From Leptolinea sp. UBA5203 (GTDB lineage Bacteria > Chloroflexota > Anaerolineae > Anaerolineales > Anaerolineaceae): 63,131 nucleotides of DNA. Positions 1 through 9,272 of the stretch are shown here, piece after piece. The notes under the pieces are model-generated. The model saw nothing but the letters and a program-made list of their open reading frames with translations. It did no database searches and was not told where the DNA came from. Within the stretch, counting starts at the first letter, position 1, and every line of letters begins with the position of its first letter. Position numbers and translations under genes: made by a program. The stretch is taken from assembly GCA_002412765.1 (NCBI GenBank), contig DHVR01000052.1, positions 1 through 63,131 of the forward strand, in the 5' to 3' direction.

Positions 1-139
1 GACTTTTATCACAGTTACTGCGAGGCCAATGTTCTTTATCTGGTATTCAACTAGGAAGCCGTGGCAGTCTCCACCTCTGCCAAGTTTCATTAAGAATGAA
101 GTGCGTTAGCGCTGTGGACTTACTCACAATGACATGCTA

Positions 140-2680
140 CTACCCTTCTACATATCCCGAGGCCAATAAGGCCTGGCCCGTATGGGAAGCCGATACCCGT
201 GCTACTTGCTCTGGAGTACCTTCAGCAACGATATATCCACCCAATTCTCCTCCTTCGGGACCCAAATCAATTACCCAATCTGCGGCTTGAATTAACTCAA
301 GGTTATGCTCAATCACCACCACAGAATTCCCGGATTCCACCAGACGCTGCAGCAGAAGGATCAGGTTGGCGGTATCCGCGGGATGCAGCCCCATGGTAGG
401 CTCATCCAACAGATAAAGGGTTTTTCCGCTGGCTTTGCGGCTGAGCTCTTTGGCCAACTTCACCCGCTGGGCTTCACCGCCGGATAATGTTGTGGCGGGT
501 TGACCCAATTGCAGGTAGCCCAAGCCAACATCCTCCATTAGTTGTAATTTATCGGCAATACTGGAAATTGCCTGGAAGTGAGTCAACGCTTCACGAATAG
601 TCATCTCTAAAATATCGGCTATGGATTTGCCTAGATACTGAACGGCTAGCACCTCTTCCTTGTAGCGTTTGCCATGGCATCTGGGGCAGCGTACGCTGGT
701 ATCCGGAAGAAAATGCATTTTTACGGTCAGCAAGCCGGTGCCTTTACAGGCTGGGCAAGCCCCATTGGGTGTGTTGAAGGAGAAGTGATTTTCTTTCAGG
801 TGTCTTTTTTTTGCTTCAGGAAGGGTAGCGAAAAACGCGCGGATGACATCAAAGGTTCCGGTGTAGGTGGCTGCATTGGATCGGGGCATACGGCCAATGG
901 CAGCCTGATCGACGCTGATGATTTTATCCAGGTGATGCCAACCTTCGATGTGATCATATCGTCCCGGGAGTTCTCGGCTGTTGTTGAACTTGCGGCTGGC
1001 GGCTTTCTGTAAGATTTCAATAATCAATGAGGATTTACCCGAGCCAGAAACTCCCGTGACAGCCACCAGAACACCCAAAGGAATCTGGACGTCGAGCTGC
1101 TTGAGATTATTTTCCGTTGCGCCGAATATGCTGAGTACACCCTTACGCGTGTGGCGTGTGGCGGGTCGGGGGATTCTCTCCATCCCGCTGAGATAGCGTC
1201 CGGTGATTGAATTCTCCATTTGCGCCACCTGCTGCGGCGTACCGGCAGCCACAACCATGCCGCCCTCTTTTCCGGCGCCCGGTCCGATGTCGATGAGATA
1301 ATCCGCCTGTCTGAAAACTTCCAGATCATGTTCGATGACAAGCATGGTATTTCCCAAATCTCTCAAACGGAGGATGAAATTCATCAAATTCTTCGTATCT
1401 CGTGGATGCAATCCAAGGGTCGGTTCGTCCATCACATAAACCACCCCTGTCAGCCCGGAACCGAGCAAAGAAGCCATGCGCAGGCGTTGAGCCTCGCCAC
1501 CGGAGAGGGTGGCCGTTGCCCGATCCAGAGATAGATATCCAATACCGACCTCCAGAAGGTGCTCCAAGCGTTCGCCCATATCCACCAATAAAGGTTCAGC
1601 TATTTGGAATTCTTCCTCAGAAAGTTGGCTGGGTAGATTTTTTAACCAGCTTTGCAACTGTTCCAATGAAGTGGTTGCCAGTTTGACAATGGAAGTTTGT
1701 TGAACCATTACCAGCCGGGATTCAGCGCGCAAGCGGGTGCCCTCACATTCCGGGCACGTTGAGACCATAACCGTATCCGCCAGTTTTTCGCGATACTCTT
1801 CATCGTGCGTCTGCTCCGTGTAACGGCGGAGGATATTGGTGGCGATACCTTCAAATCTGCCGCGCTGCACGGTTTCGGGAATTGCTTTGCCGGGAAAATG
1901 ACGAGAAAATTCCTCGCTTTCCACTCCATAAATTAATAAATCGCGTTGTGCTTGGGTATATTCCCCAACAGGTTTTTCAAGGTCCAAATCCAGATGATAA
2001 TAATTGGATGCAGCGGTTAAGGTTTTGGAATAATGTTGAATATAATAAATGTCCCAGCCTTTAACTGCCCCCTGGGGGATGCTTAGGGATTCGTTCAGCA
2101 GGTTTTCCAAAACCGGGCGATGGACGGAACCTAATCCCATGCATACCGGGCAGGCTCCCTGCGGCTTATTAAAGGAAAAATCTGTCATACTGAGCTGAGG
2201 CAGGCTATGTCCGCACCTGGTACATTGAATGGTGTTACCTGGGTTCGGCTCATCCTCTTCATGGATGTTAGTGAAACCTTTGCCGTCATCTGGTTCGTAT
2301 TGCTGAATAACGGCTTCCCCGCATTTCGGACAATTTCTGCGTCCAATACGAGCGTAGAGGATGCGCAGGTAGGTGAAAATTTCAGTTGCAGTACCGACGG
2401 TGGAGCGTGGATTACGGTTGGTCAGATGTTGATCAATGCTGATGGAAGGCGATAATCCACTGATCCCATCCATGGCGGGTTTGATTAAGTCATCGGTGAC
2501 CATGCCCAGGGAAGCCAAATATTGCCGCTGGCCTTCTTTATGAATGGTATCAAAGACCAGGGTGGATTTGCCTGACCCGGAAAGGCCGGTAAAAACAACT
2601 AATTTGTATTTTGGGATGCGTAAGGTGATGTTTTTTAAATTGTGGAGCCTGGCTCCCTGGACATAAATTTCGTTAAACAT
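140..2680 (-). CDS. UvrA2-like excinuclease ABC subunit A homologue
   Basis: Tandem ABC ATPase of the UvrA family, 846 residues. The first Walker A (GLSGSGKST) lies at about residues 32-40 and a second (GVSGSGKSS) near 550. Two LSGGEAQR signatures are each followed by a DEPT-LGLHP Walker B stretch, and CxxC zinc-finger pairs are visible. Only about 40 residues separate the first CPKC pair from the CTRC pair, where canonical UvrA (about 940 residues) carries its UvrB-binding domain. That places it with class II UvrA (UvrA2/DrrC-like), tied in the literature to drug or DNA-damage tolerance. ATG 2680 has a GGAG Shine-Dalgarno sequence just upstream. No uvrB is adjacent. Family is certain; class II assignment is probable. 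Confidence 0.9.
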   Translation of the reverse strand: MFNEIYVQGARLHNLKNITLRIPKYKLVVFTGLSGSGKSTLVFDTIHKEGQRQYLASLGMVTDDLIKPAMDGISGLSPSISIDQHLTNRNPRSTVGTATEIFTYLRILYARIGRRNCPKCGEAVIQQYEPDDGKGFTNIHEEDEPNPGNTIQCTRCGHSLPQLSMTDFSFNKPQGACPVCMGLGSVHRPVLENLLNESLSIPQGAVKGWDIYYIQHYSKTLTAASNYYHLDLDLEKPVGEYTQAQRDLLIYGVESEEFSRHFPGKAIPETVQRGRFEGIATNILRRYTEQTHDEEYREKLADTVMVSTCPECEGTRLRAESRLVMVQQTSIVKLATTSLEQLQSWLKNLPSQLSEEEFQIAEPLLVDMGERLEHLLEVGIGYLSLDRATATLSGGEAQRLRMASLLGSGLTGVVYVMDEPTLGLHPRDTKNLMNFILRLRDLGNTMLVIEHDLEVFRQADYLIDIGPGAGKEGGMVVAAGTPQQVAQMENSITGRYLSGMERIPRPATRHTRKGVLSIFGATENNLKQLDVQIPLGVLVAVTGVSGSGKSSLIIEILQKAASRKFNNSRELPGRYDHIEGWHHLDKIISVDQAAIGRMPRSNAATYTGTFDVIRAFFATLPEAKKRHLKENHFSFNTPNGACPACKGTGLLTVKMHFLPDTSVRCPRCHGKRYKEEVLAVQYLGKSIADILEMTIREALTHFQAISSIADKLQLMEDVGLGYLQLGQPATTLSGGEAQRVKLAKELSRKASGKTLYLLDEPTMGLHPADTANLILLLQRLVESGNSVVVIEHNLELIQAADWVIDLGPEGGELGGYIVAEGTPEQVARVSASHTGQALLASGYVEG

Positions 2681-2915
2681 TCGTTTCTCCTGGAATTATC
2701 GGATGAAGGTGCTGGAAAATGAACCTAAGGGTTTCAATACAAGCCTTCTTACTAGTAAAAACTAACCTTAAAGCCCTTAAGGTCTGGCTTGTACCTGATT
2801 TCTCAACCATTATAAAAGTTGGACAGGAGGACGTATTGAAGAAATACGACAAATCTGCGCAAAAAAACCGGCTCGACGAGCGAACCGGTTTATTAAGTAC
2901 AGACTATAGTATGCG
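2681..2915. promoter_or_regulatory. uvrA2 upstream region with nested inverted repeats
   Basis: No gene is seen here. An outer repeat ACAAGCC (2739-2745) / GGCTTGT (2786-2792) encloses an inner perfect 7-bp palindrome ACCTTAA-AGCCC-TTAAGGT (2765-2783). A minus-strand TATAAT lies at 2809-2814 without a convincing -35 box. This resembles an operator/promoter region for the uvrA-like gene; the function is inferred. Confidence 0.4.
2861..2891 (-). terminator. Rho-independent terminator of the Na+ decarboxylase operon
   Basis: Read on the minus strand, a 10-bp stem (AACCGGTTCG / CGAGCCGGTT, one G-T pair) with a 5-nt loop is followed by a run of T. It lies about 25 bp beyond the stop of the beta-subunit gene. 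Confidence 0.9.
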
Positions 2916-4034
2916 CTACAACAATCCGGAGACGAGGGCCAACAAAACACCGCCTGCGATAACGCTGCCTAACTGACCGGCAACATTGGAACCCATGGCA
3001 TGCATGAGGATATAGTTATCGTAATCTTCTTCCTGCGCCATTTGAGCAGAGAGACGGCCGGCCATAGGGAAAGCGCTGATCCCGCAGGCGCCAATCAGGG
3101 GGTTGATTTTGCCTTTGGTGACAAAACACATCAGTTTACCAAACATCACGCCTGCGGCTGTATCCAGAACGAAGGCTAATAAGCCCAGGGCCAGGATCAT
3201 CAGGGTCTGTAAATTGAGGAAACTGCCACCGGACATAGTTGCCCCAATGGCCAGACCCAGGAACAGGGTGGAAATATTGATAATTTCATTTTCCGCAGCT
3301 AATTTTAATCGGTTGACAACGCCACTCTCGCGTAACAAGTTACCCAGCATCAAGGTAGCAATTAAGGGAGCTGCATCCGGTGCGATCAAGCTAATCACGA
3401 TGGTGACAATGATAGGGAAAGCGATGACGGCTTTGTTGGAAACCGGGATGGCCTGATAATCCATGCGAATCAAGCGTTCTTTGCGGGTGGTTAATAGCCG
3501 CATGATGGGAGGTTGGATAATCGGCACAAGACTCATATAGGAGTAGGCGGCCACTGCAATTGGACCTAATAGTTCCGGTGCGAGTTTGGTGGTTACAAAG
3601 ATGGCGGTAGGGCCATCAATGGCGCCAATTACGCCGATAGAGGCTGCCTGGTTGAGGGGAAAACCAAGCAAAGTGGCCAGAATCAGGGTACCATAGATAC
3701 CAAATTGACCTGCTGCGCCAAGCAGAACGGTATGAGGCATGGAGAGCAGCGGACGAAAATCGATCATGGCTCCCACGCCGATGAAGATCAGCAGGGGGAA
3801 CAACTCGGTTTTGATACCGGCATCATAGATGACCTTGAAAATCCCGTGATCTGTCCCCATGCCAAGATTAGCCAGAATACAGCCAAAACCAATCGGCAGT
3901 AATAAAACGGGCTCGTATTCTTTGATCACGGCGAGGGCAATCAGGACCAGCCCTACGACGATCATCACAGCATTTTGCCAGGTAAAGGCGGCAAATCCTT
4001 GGAAGATAGCTGAGAATAACTCATTAAATTGCAT
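2916..4034 (-). CDS. Na+-translocating decarboxylase beta subunit (OadB/GcdB/MmdB family)
   Basis: Polytopic membrane protein of 372 residues that couples decarboxylation of carboxybiotin to Na+ export. Repeated hydrophobic segments run throughout. The family-typical GAIDGPTAIFVTTKL stretch carries the conserved Asp of the ion pathway, and the C-terminal SNVAGQLGSVIAGG motif is present. It is last in a minus-strand operon: carboxyltransferase, OadG-like, biotin carrier, beta subunit, with gaps of 14-37 bp. It would form the membrane arm with the small gamma subunit. Assignment is firm; the physiological substrate is set by the alpha subunit and remains inferred. Confidence 0.95.
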   Translation of the reverse strand: MQFNELFSAIFQGFAAFTWQNAVMIVVGLVLIALAVIKEYEPVLLLPIGFGCILANLGMGTDHGIFKVIYDAGIKTELFPLLIFIGVGAMIDFRPLLSMPHTVLLGAAGQFGIYGTLILATLLGFPLNQAASIGVIGAIDGPTAIFVTTKLAPELLGPIAVAAYSYMSLVPIIQPPIMRLLTTRKERLIRMDYQAIPVSNKAVIAFPIIVTIVISLIAPDAAPLIATLMLGNLLRESGVVNRLKLAAENEIINISTLFLGLAIGATMSGGSFLNLQTLMILALGLLAFVLDTAAGVMFGKLMCFVTKGKINPLIGACGISAFPMAGRLSAQMAQEEDYDNYILMHAMGSNVAGQLGSVIAGGVLLALVSGLL

Positions 4035-4048
4035 GATAGATTATTCCC

Positions 4049-4474
4049 TTATCCGGCCATCTCAAAAAGGACCTGACCGTGCGCTACATGATCACCCTGG
4101 TTAATAAGGACAGCGCTGATGGTTCCCTTTTTTGTGGAACGGATGGCGTTGTTCATTTTCATGGCTTCCAGGTTGCACAGTTCATCGCCGGGAGCAACGG
4201 AGTCACCGACTTTAACTTTGACTGCGGTGATTACACCAGGAATCGGAGCCTTGACCGAGTTTGCGCCGGCTGTGGCAGTGCTTGCAGCGGGGGCTGAAGG
4301 TGACGCTATAGGGGCAGCAATAGGTGCGGATTGTCCAGCGGCAGGGGCGGCTGCTTCCGCTTCCACCTGGACTTCAAAAACTTCACCATCGACTGTTGCC
4401 AGAATAGGACGGCTTTTTATATTCTCGATTTGAACGTTAAATGTCTGATTGCTAACTTTAACTTTAAAATTCAT
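4049..4474 (-). CDS. Biotin carboxyl carrier subunit of Na+ pump decarboxylase
   Basis: A 141-residue carrier protein. The biotinylation motif EAMKMNN has its target Lys at about position 106 in a C-terminal biotinyl/lipoyl domain. A flexible Ala/Pro/Ser-rich linker (about residues 42-70) lets the biotin swing between the carboxyltransferase and the membrane beta subunit. The N-terminal segment is typical of GcdC/MmdC carriers. It sits between the gamma and beta subunit genes with 14-17 bp spacing, consistent with co-translation. Confidence 0.95.
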   Translation of the reverse strand: MNFKVKVSNQTFNVQIENIKSRPILATVDGEVFEVQVEAEAAAPAAGQSAPIAAPIASPSAPAASTATAGANSVKAPIPGVITAVKVKVGDSVAPGDELCNLEAMKMNNAIRSTKKGTISAVLINQGDHVAHGQVLFEMAG

Positions 4475-4491
4475 GATTTAAACCTCAAAAT

Positions 4492-4794
4492 TTATGCTTG
4501 ATTGGTGCGATTGGCAGATTGCCAGGCGCTGACGGTATCAGATGGGGGTTGGAATTCGCCCTGATAGGATGATGTTTTGGATGTGGCCAGCGCAACGGCA
4601 ACCGCAACGGCGGCAGCTTTGGCTTTCAAATCCATACTGGGTTTATTTGTTTCTAATACAGAAACTTCTTCTTGCGGCTTATCCCGGGTAACGCGTACCA
4701 GGAGAACCATCAATCCCCAGAGTAAGATGATCGCAGCAAAAACGATTCCCATCCCTATCAAGGTGATCCATAATGAAGTGCCAAGATTTTCCAT
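4492..4794 (-). CDS. OadG-family small membrane subunit of Na+ pump decarboxylase
   Basis: A 100-residue protein with one N-terminal membrane segment (about residues 10-32) followed by a charged, Ala-rich cytoplasmic tail. This is the usual build of OadG/MmdD gamma or delta subunits, which hold the carboxyltransferase to the membrane part. Sequence conservation in this family is weak, so the call leans on size, topology and position between the carboxyltransferase and biotin-carrier genes. Confidence 0.8.
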   Translation of the reverse strand: MENLGTSLWITLIGMGIVFAAIILLWGLMVLLVRVTRDKPQEEVSVLETNKPSMDLKAKAAAVAVAVALATSKTSSYQGEFQPPSDTVSAWQSANRTNQA

Positions 4795-4831
4795 GCAAAT
4801 AAGCTCCTAAATGAAAAATAATTTTTACGAA

Positions 4832-6382
4832 TTACACAGGCATATTCCCATGTTTTCGCGGTAAGGTTTTTACAGATTTATCTCGCAAGGTGGTGAGAGC
4901 GGAATAAATGGCCGGACGTGTTTCACGAGGTTCGATGATGTCATCAATGTAACCAGCTCTAGCTGCTGCATAGGGGTTTAAGAATTGCTGCTGATATGCA
5001 TCGGTGAGTCTGGCTTTTTCTGCAGCCGGATCATCGGCGTTTTGTATTTGTTTTGCGTGCAAAATATTGACTGCACCCTCAGCACCCATCACAGCGATTT
5101 CAGCACTTGGCCAGGCCAGACAAATATCCGTTCCCAGATACTTGCTGCTCAAAACCACATAAGCACCGCCGTATGCTTTTCGGGTAACAATGCTGATTTT
5201 GGGCACGGTGGCTTCTGCATAAGCATAAAGCACCTTCGCACCATGTCGAATTATACCGCGATGTTCCTGATCTATCCCAGGTAAAAAGCCAGGAGAATCG
5301 ATAAAAGTGACAATTGGCAGGTTAAAACAATCACACAGACGCACAAAGCGCGATATTTTGTCGGAAGCATCGATATCCACGACGCCGGCCATGACCATGG
5401 GTTCCTGGGAGACTATGCCTATCGCGTAGCCGCCTATGCGGGCGAACCCCGTGATGGCATTACAAGCAAAGGTGGATTGTAATTCCAGAAAGCTATTCCG
5501 ATCCACAACATGGTCAATAACACTATGCATGCTGTAGGGTTCGGCTGGGCTGATGGGAACGATGTGGTTGAGCATCTCATCCATACGCTCCGGGCCTTCA
5601 TCCTCCCTATCCACGGGTGGATTTTCTACGTAATTATCCGGCAAATAGGAAAGGTATTTTCGAGCCAGGGTCAGCGCGGATTTTTCATCCGGGCTGGTCA
5701 GGTGGGCCAGACCACTTTTGCTGTGATGAACCAGGGCGCCGCCTAAACTTTCAAAATCAATTACTTCTCCAGTCACGGCTTTAATGACATTGGGCCCGGT
5801 GAGGAACATATACGAGCTTTCTTCCACCATGATGACACAATCCGTCACCGCGGGTGAGTAGGCAGCCCCGCCGGCGCAGGGTCCCATGATCAGGCTGATT
5901 TGAGGGATAATGCCGGAGTATTGCGCATTTCGTTTGAAAACCTCAGCATAGCCGCCTAAACTATATACGCCTTCCTGTATTCTTGCGCCGCCTGAATCAA
6001 TGAGGCCAATAATGGGTTTGCCATTTTCAACGGCTTTATCCATCACGTTGCATATTTTTTTACTTTGCATTTCGCCGAGGGCACCGCCCATGACCGTAAA
6101 ATCCTGCGCATAGACGAAAACGGTGCGGCCATCGATCTCACCATAGCCGCTGACCACGCCGTCCCCGAAGTATTCTTCACTAGATTGGGTCATTTCATCT
6201 GATCTCTGAATTACAAAAGGCTCCAATTCATGGAAGGTGTTTGCATCCAGAAGGAATTCAAGCCGCTCTCTGGCGGTCAGTTTGCCTTTAGCATGATGTT
6301 TCTGAATACGGGCTTCGCCCCCACCCATGCGAGCCAGGGATCTTTTCTCACGGAGTTCAAGAATTCGCGGATCTTCGGTCAT
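4832..6382 (-). CDS. mmdA: Acyl-CoA carboxyltransferase (methylmalonyl-CoA decarboxylase alpha type)
   Basis: Carboxyltransferase of 516 residues, the usual length of MmdA/PccB-type subunits. Two crotonase-like halves are visible: the N-terminal half with DSGGARIQEGV and GPCAGGAAYSPAV, the C-terminal half with DSPGFLPGIDQEH and KAYGGAYVV. It moves CO2 from an acyl-CoA, most likely (S)-methylmalonyl-CoA, to the biotin carrier encoded downstream. First gene of the operon, preceded by an AAAGGA-type Shine-Dalgarno. Propionyl-CoA carboxylase use is an alternative, but co-transcription with OadB and OadG homologues favours the Na+-pumping decarboxylase. Confidence 0.9.
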   Translation of the reverse strand: MTEDPRILELREKRSLARMGGGEARIQKHHAKGKLTARERLEFLLDANTFHELEPFVIQRSDEMTQSSEEYFGDGVVSGYGEIDGRTVFVYAQDFTVMGGALGEMQSKKICNVMDKAVENGKPIIGLIDSGGARIQEGVYSLGGYAEVFKRNAQYSGIIPQISLIMGPCAGGAAYSPAVTDCVIMVEESSYMFLTGPNVIKAVTGEVIDFESLGGALVHHSKSGLAHLTSPDEKSALTLARKYLSYLPDNYVENPPVDREDEGPERMDEMLNHIVPISPAEPYSMHSVIDHVVDRNSFLELQSTFACNAITGFARIGGYAIGIVSQEPMVMAGVVDIDASDKISRFVRLCDCFNLPIVTFIDSPGFLPGIDQEHRGIIRHGAKVLYAYAEATVPKISIVTRKAYGGAYVVLSSKYLGTDICLAWPSAEIAVMGAEGAVNILHAKQIQNADDPAAEKARLTDAYQQQFLNPYAAARAGYIDDIIEPRETRPAIYSALTTLRDKSVKTLPRKHGNMPV

Positions 6383-6975
6383 CTTTTTTCCTCTTTATGT
6401 CTGAGCTGGATTATTAGCTTAAATATAAAACTAACCACTTATCATTTTAATACCAGGATTGAATTATTTGCGATTTTAATATCATACCTTTAATGGATGT
6501 TCTTCCTCCAATTTCCGATTATTTATTCATTTTTTGTGTGGTATAGATTGTTGGATTTGAAATACTGGCAAATTTTGTGTAAATTACCGGAAATTTGTCA
6601 TATTAATCTGATCAATTTACTGGTTAAGCAAGTTTATCTTGATCTTATGGTAGCCATCCGGGAGGTTACTTTTGTTCAAAATGGAGAACAGAAATAGGGA
6701 TTCGACTAATCAGCTTAATCAGGAAATTGTTTGGTTTAACGAATTTTAAAAAGCGATTTATAATCATTATTTTTGAAAATCAAGGGTCAAAATTCACTAT
6801 GCATATTTTAATGTCGGTGTAAAATAGTCCTATCTGCTTGGTTTTGGATGGTAAAAACTCACTTTATTGGGAAATTTTATTCTGGATACCCTTGCAGTTC
6901 TGTATACTCAGCCCTATCTTGTGTACCGTATAATAAGAGTAGTTAGACTGTATTTATGTTTATAGTGAGGAATCT
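6383..6975. other. AT-rich divergent intergenic region
   Basis: About 590 bp between divergent mmdA and the DUF3048 gene. It is strongly AT-rich, and short open frames inside it show no recognisable protein features. A TATAAT at 6929-6934 points toward the DUF3048 gene, but no good -35 element was found. Promoters for both flanking genes presumably lie here. Confidence 0.4.
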
Positions 6976-8223
6976 ATGAAAAATAAATTTTTAGGTGTCA
7001 TTTTACTAATATCCTTATTAGTTAGCGGGTTTGATTTTTTGGGAGATGTTCCAGGGAATTCCATTAACAGCGCCAACATCCAACCAGAAGAAGCTGGGCC
7101 TTCTTCAACCGGACCGGACAATACGCCCGGAGATATTAATCCCTTAACGGGATTGCCTGTCGAGAATCCTGAAAATCTGGCTGTTCCCCCAGCCCTGATC
7201 TCCATTACCAATTGGCCTGTTTCTGCCCGTCCCCAGGCTGGACTTTCTTATTCGCCCTTTGTTTTTGAATTATATATAGGCGATGGGGAGAGTCGTTTTC
7301 TGGCCATGTTCTACGGGGATTATCCCAGTACTGATGTCGAAAATGCAGCCGGCAATACTCCGGGGGCTGGTTCAACCAATCCTGTGGCGAATGCTAATAA
7401 TATCGGACCGATCCGTTCCGGCAGGCTGCCTTATGAGCATCTGCGATCATTCTACAATGGTTTTCTGGTGATGGCGTCCGCATGGAAAGGCGTTGCTTCA
7501 AATTTGGGTCAGGCTTCCAATATATTTGGCTCGGACAGCGATGACATCAACAGCGCCATGATTGGTGTGGATAAACTTGAAGCGATTGCCAAAGCCAATC
7601 AAAAAGAATTAGGCGATGCTGCCTTAAGCGGCCTGGTTTTTGATCCGGTAGCACCAGCCGGAGGTTCTGCTGGGCAGACTTTCTGGTTTATTTACAACGC
7701 CATCGATATGGTCAAATGGCAATTCGACGAAGAATCCGGATCCTACAACCGCTTCCAGGATAGGGCAGATGGCGTAACCTTTGATATGGCCACGGATCGC
7801 TTGAATGGGGATCCCCTCACCTATGAAAACGTCATTCTCCTGTTTGCCAATCATCGTTATTGCACTCAGACGGCCTTCGATGTGGATTTGATGTATGTTA
7901 ACCGTGCACCGGCAATTTTGTTCCGAGATGGAAAAATGTACCCCATATATTGGACTACCAAGAATGGAGAGTACGAACGAACCACCGGAAAACTGCGTCC
8001 CATCCGTTTCATTGATGAAAAGGGTGATCCATTCCCTCTGAAACCCGGTCAAACCTGGGTTCATCTGGCTCCATTAAATACTACAGCCTGGGAATCCGTG
8101 GATTCTGATGTGCTCTTTGATTTATTGAACAAGAAAGAAGAAGGCTCTGGCGTGTGGGTTTCTCGTTTTTATAGCTCTCTGATGGTCTTTGACCAGGGTG
8201 TTTGTAATACCCTGCGCAAATAG
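6976..8223 (+). CDS. DUF3048 domain exported protein (YerB-like)
   Basis: A 415-residue protein with an N-terminal hydrophobic signal segment (residues 4-20). The DUF3048 opening follows: PLTGLPV, then RPQAGLSYSPFVFELYIGDG and SRFLAMFYGDYP. These match the YerB family, whose function is unknown. Unlike many relatives there is no clear lipobox Cys after the signal. A GAGG Shine-Dalgarno sits five bases before ATG. Monocistronic, with a strong terminator directly downstream. Confidence 0.85.
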   Translation: MKNKFLGVILLISLLVSGFDFLGDVPGNSINSANIQPEEAGPSSTGPDNTPGDINPLTGLPVENPENLAVPPALISITNWPVSARPQAGLSYSPFVFELYIGDGESRFLAMFYGDYPSTDVENAAGNTPGAGSTNPVANANNIGPIRSGRLPYEHLRSFYNGFLVMASAWKGVASNLGQASNIFGSDSDDINSAMIGVDKLEAIAKANQKELGDAALSGLVFDPVAPAGGSAGQTFWFIYNAIDMVKWQFDEESGSYNRFQDRADGVTFDMATDRLNGDPLTYENVILLFANHRYCTQTAFDVDLMYVNRAPAILFRDGKMYPIYWTTKNGEYERTTGKLRPIRFIDEKGDPFPLKPGQTWVHLAPLNTTAWESVDSDVLFDLLNKKEEGSGVWVSRFYSSLMVFDQGVCNTLRK

Positions 8224-8244
8224 GCGCACAACTAGTTAAAATCA

Positions 8245-8275
8245 AAAAAAGGATAGAGCAATCTATCCTTTTTTT
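8245..8275 (+). terminator. Rho-independent terminator after the DUF3048 gene
   Basis: AAAGGATAGA-GCAA-TCTATCCTTT followed by T residues: a perfect 10-bp stem with a 4-nt loop, about 25 bp after the stop codon. Confidence 0.95.
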
Positions 8276-8341
8276 CATGTCTGCCTGATTTTGAGCCAAT
8301 ATCTTATAATAAGATAGAAAATAATTCCCGGAGGATGAGCG

Positions 8342-9166
8342 ATGAAACTATTGATTGCAGCGGATATGGAAGGCATATCCGGGATTACACGATGGGAGCA
8401 GGTTAATATCACCCATGCGGAATATGCTTACGGCCGTTCATTGATGGTGGCTGATGTGAATGCCGCGGTGGAAGCTGCCCTTGCTGCCGGCGTTTCTGAA
8501 ATCCAGGTCAGTGATGGTCATTGGAACGGCACGAATATTTTATTAGCAGATTTACATCCTGCGGCGCGGCTTCATTCGGGGAATCCCGCTCCTTTGGCTA
8601 TGGTGCAGGGCGTCCAAAACGGTTTTGATGCTGCGGTTTTCATTGGTTACCATGCCATGGCGGGCACACCTGAAGCCATTATGGATCATACCTGGTCCAG
8701 CAAGAACATCGCCAATTTGTGGATTAATAATCAACTTTCCGGGGAGACCGCTTTGAATGCCTCCCTTTGTGGGTATTATCAAATTCCCGTGCTGGCGGTA
8801 TCCGGCGATCAAGCTCTGGCCGCAGAAGCCAGTGCCTTGATTCCCGAGATTGAAACTGCCATTGTAAAAACGGCTACCTCTCGGGAATCGGGGGTTTGTT
8901 TACCGCTTGAAGCAGCCCACGAGATCATCTATGAAACAGTTTTTCAGGCTGTGAAGAAATCTTTGGATGGAAAAGGACCCAAACCTCTGAATCCCCCCAG
9001 TCCAGTACCGATCAAATTGGAATTCATGCATTCCCAAATGGCTGCCCGAGCCAGCTATCTGCCTGGGTCCGTGCGGGAAGACGGTCGCTCGGTATCCTTT
9101 TTGGCGGCTTCGATGCCGGATGCCTTTTTTGCTTTTCGCACCATGTCAGCTTTGGCGAACGAGTAA
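8342..9166 (+). CDS. M55 family D-aminopeptidase (DppA-like)
   Basis: A 274-residue zinc peptidase of family M55. The N-terminus (KLLIAADMEGISGI) has the metal-binding Asp and Glu. VSDGHW, FIGYHAMAG and the GETALNA stretch are also typical of DppA. Members cleave N-terminal D-amino acids from peptides, for example D-Ala peptides from cell-wall turnover. GGAGG lies eight bases before ATG. The next gene starts about 105 bp downstream, so it may be co-transcribed with the RNA-modification operon. The substrate is not evident from sequence. Confidence 0.88.
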   Translation: MKLLIAADMEGISGITRWEQVNITHAEYAYGRSLMVADVNAAVEAALAAGVSEIQVSDGHWNGTNILLADLHPAARLHSGNPAPLAMVQGVQNGFDAAVFIGYHAMAGTPEAIMDHTWSSKNIANLWINNQLSGETALNASLCGYYQIPVLAVSGDQALAAEASALIPEIETAIVKTATSRESGVCLPLEAAHEIIYETVFQAVKKSLDGKGPKPLNPPSPVPIKLEFMHSQMAARASYLPGSVREDGRSVSFLAASMPDAFFAFRTMSALANE

Positions 9167-9272
9167 TAATTATCCAATTGGATGGGATTTTTCATCTCCA
9201 TGGGATGTTTCCCTGGGAGACGTTCAAAGGACAGGGCTTGTTGGTTCTTCAACCCTGAGGCATAATGATCTA

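Noticed and set aside
1..139. Possible gene or tRNA at the left edge
   Set aside because: No cloverleaf, start signal or family-like protein sequence is visible in this short stretch.
6497..6697. A 66-codon hydrophobic frame upstream of the DUF3048 gene
   Set aside because: AT-rich intergenic sequence without a Shine-Dalgarno or a regular membrane-segment pattern.
9120..9272. Longer N-terminus for the Tgt-like protein
   Set aside because: The extra 51 residues overlap the M55 gene and do not resemble Tgt; ATG 9273 matches the family start.
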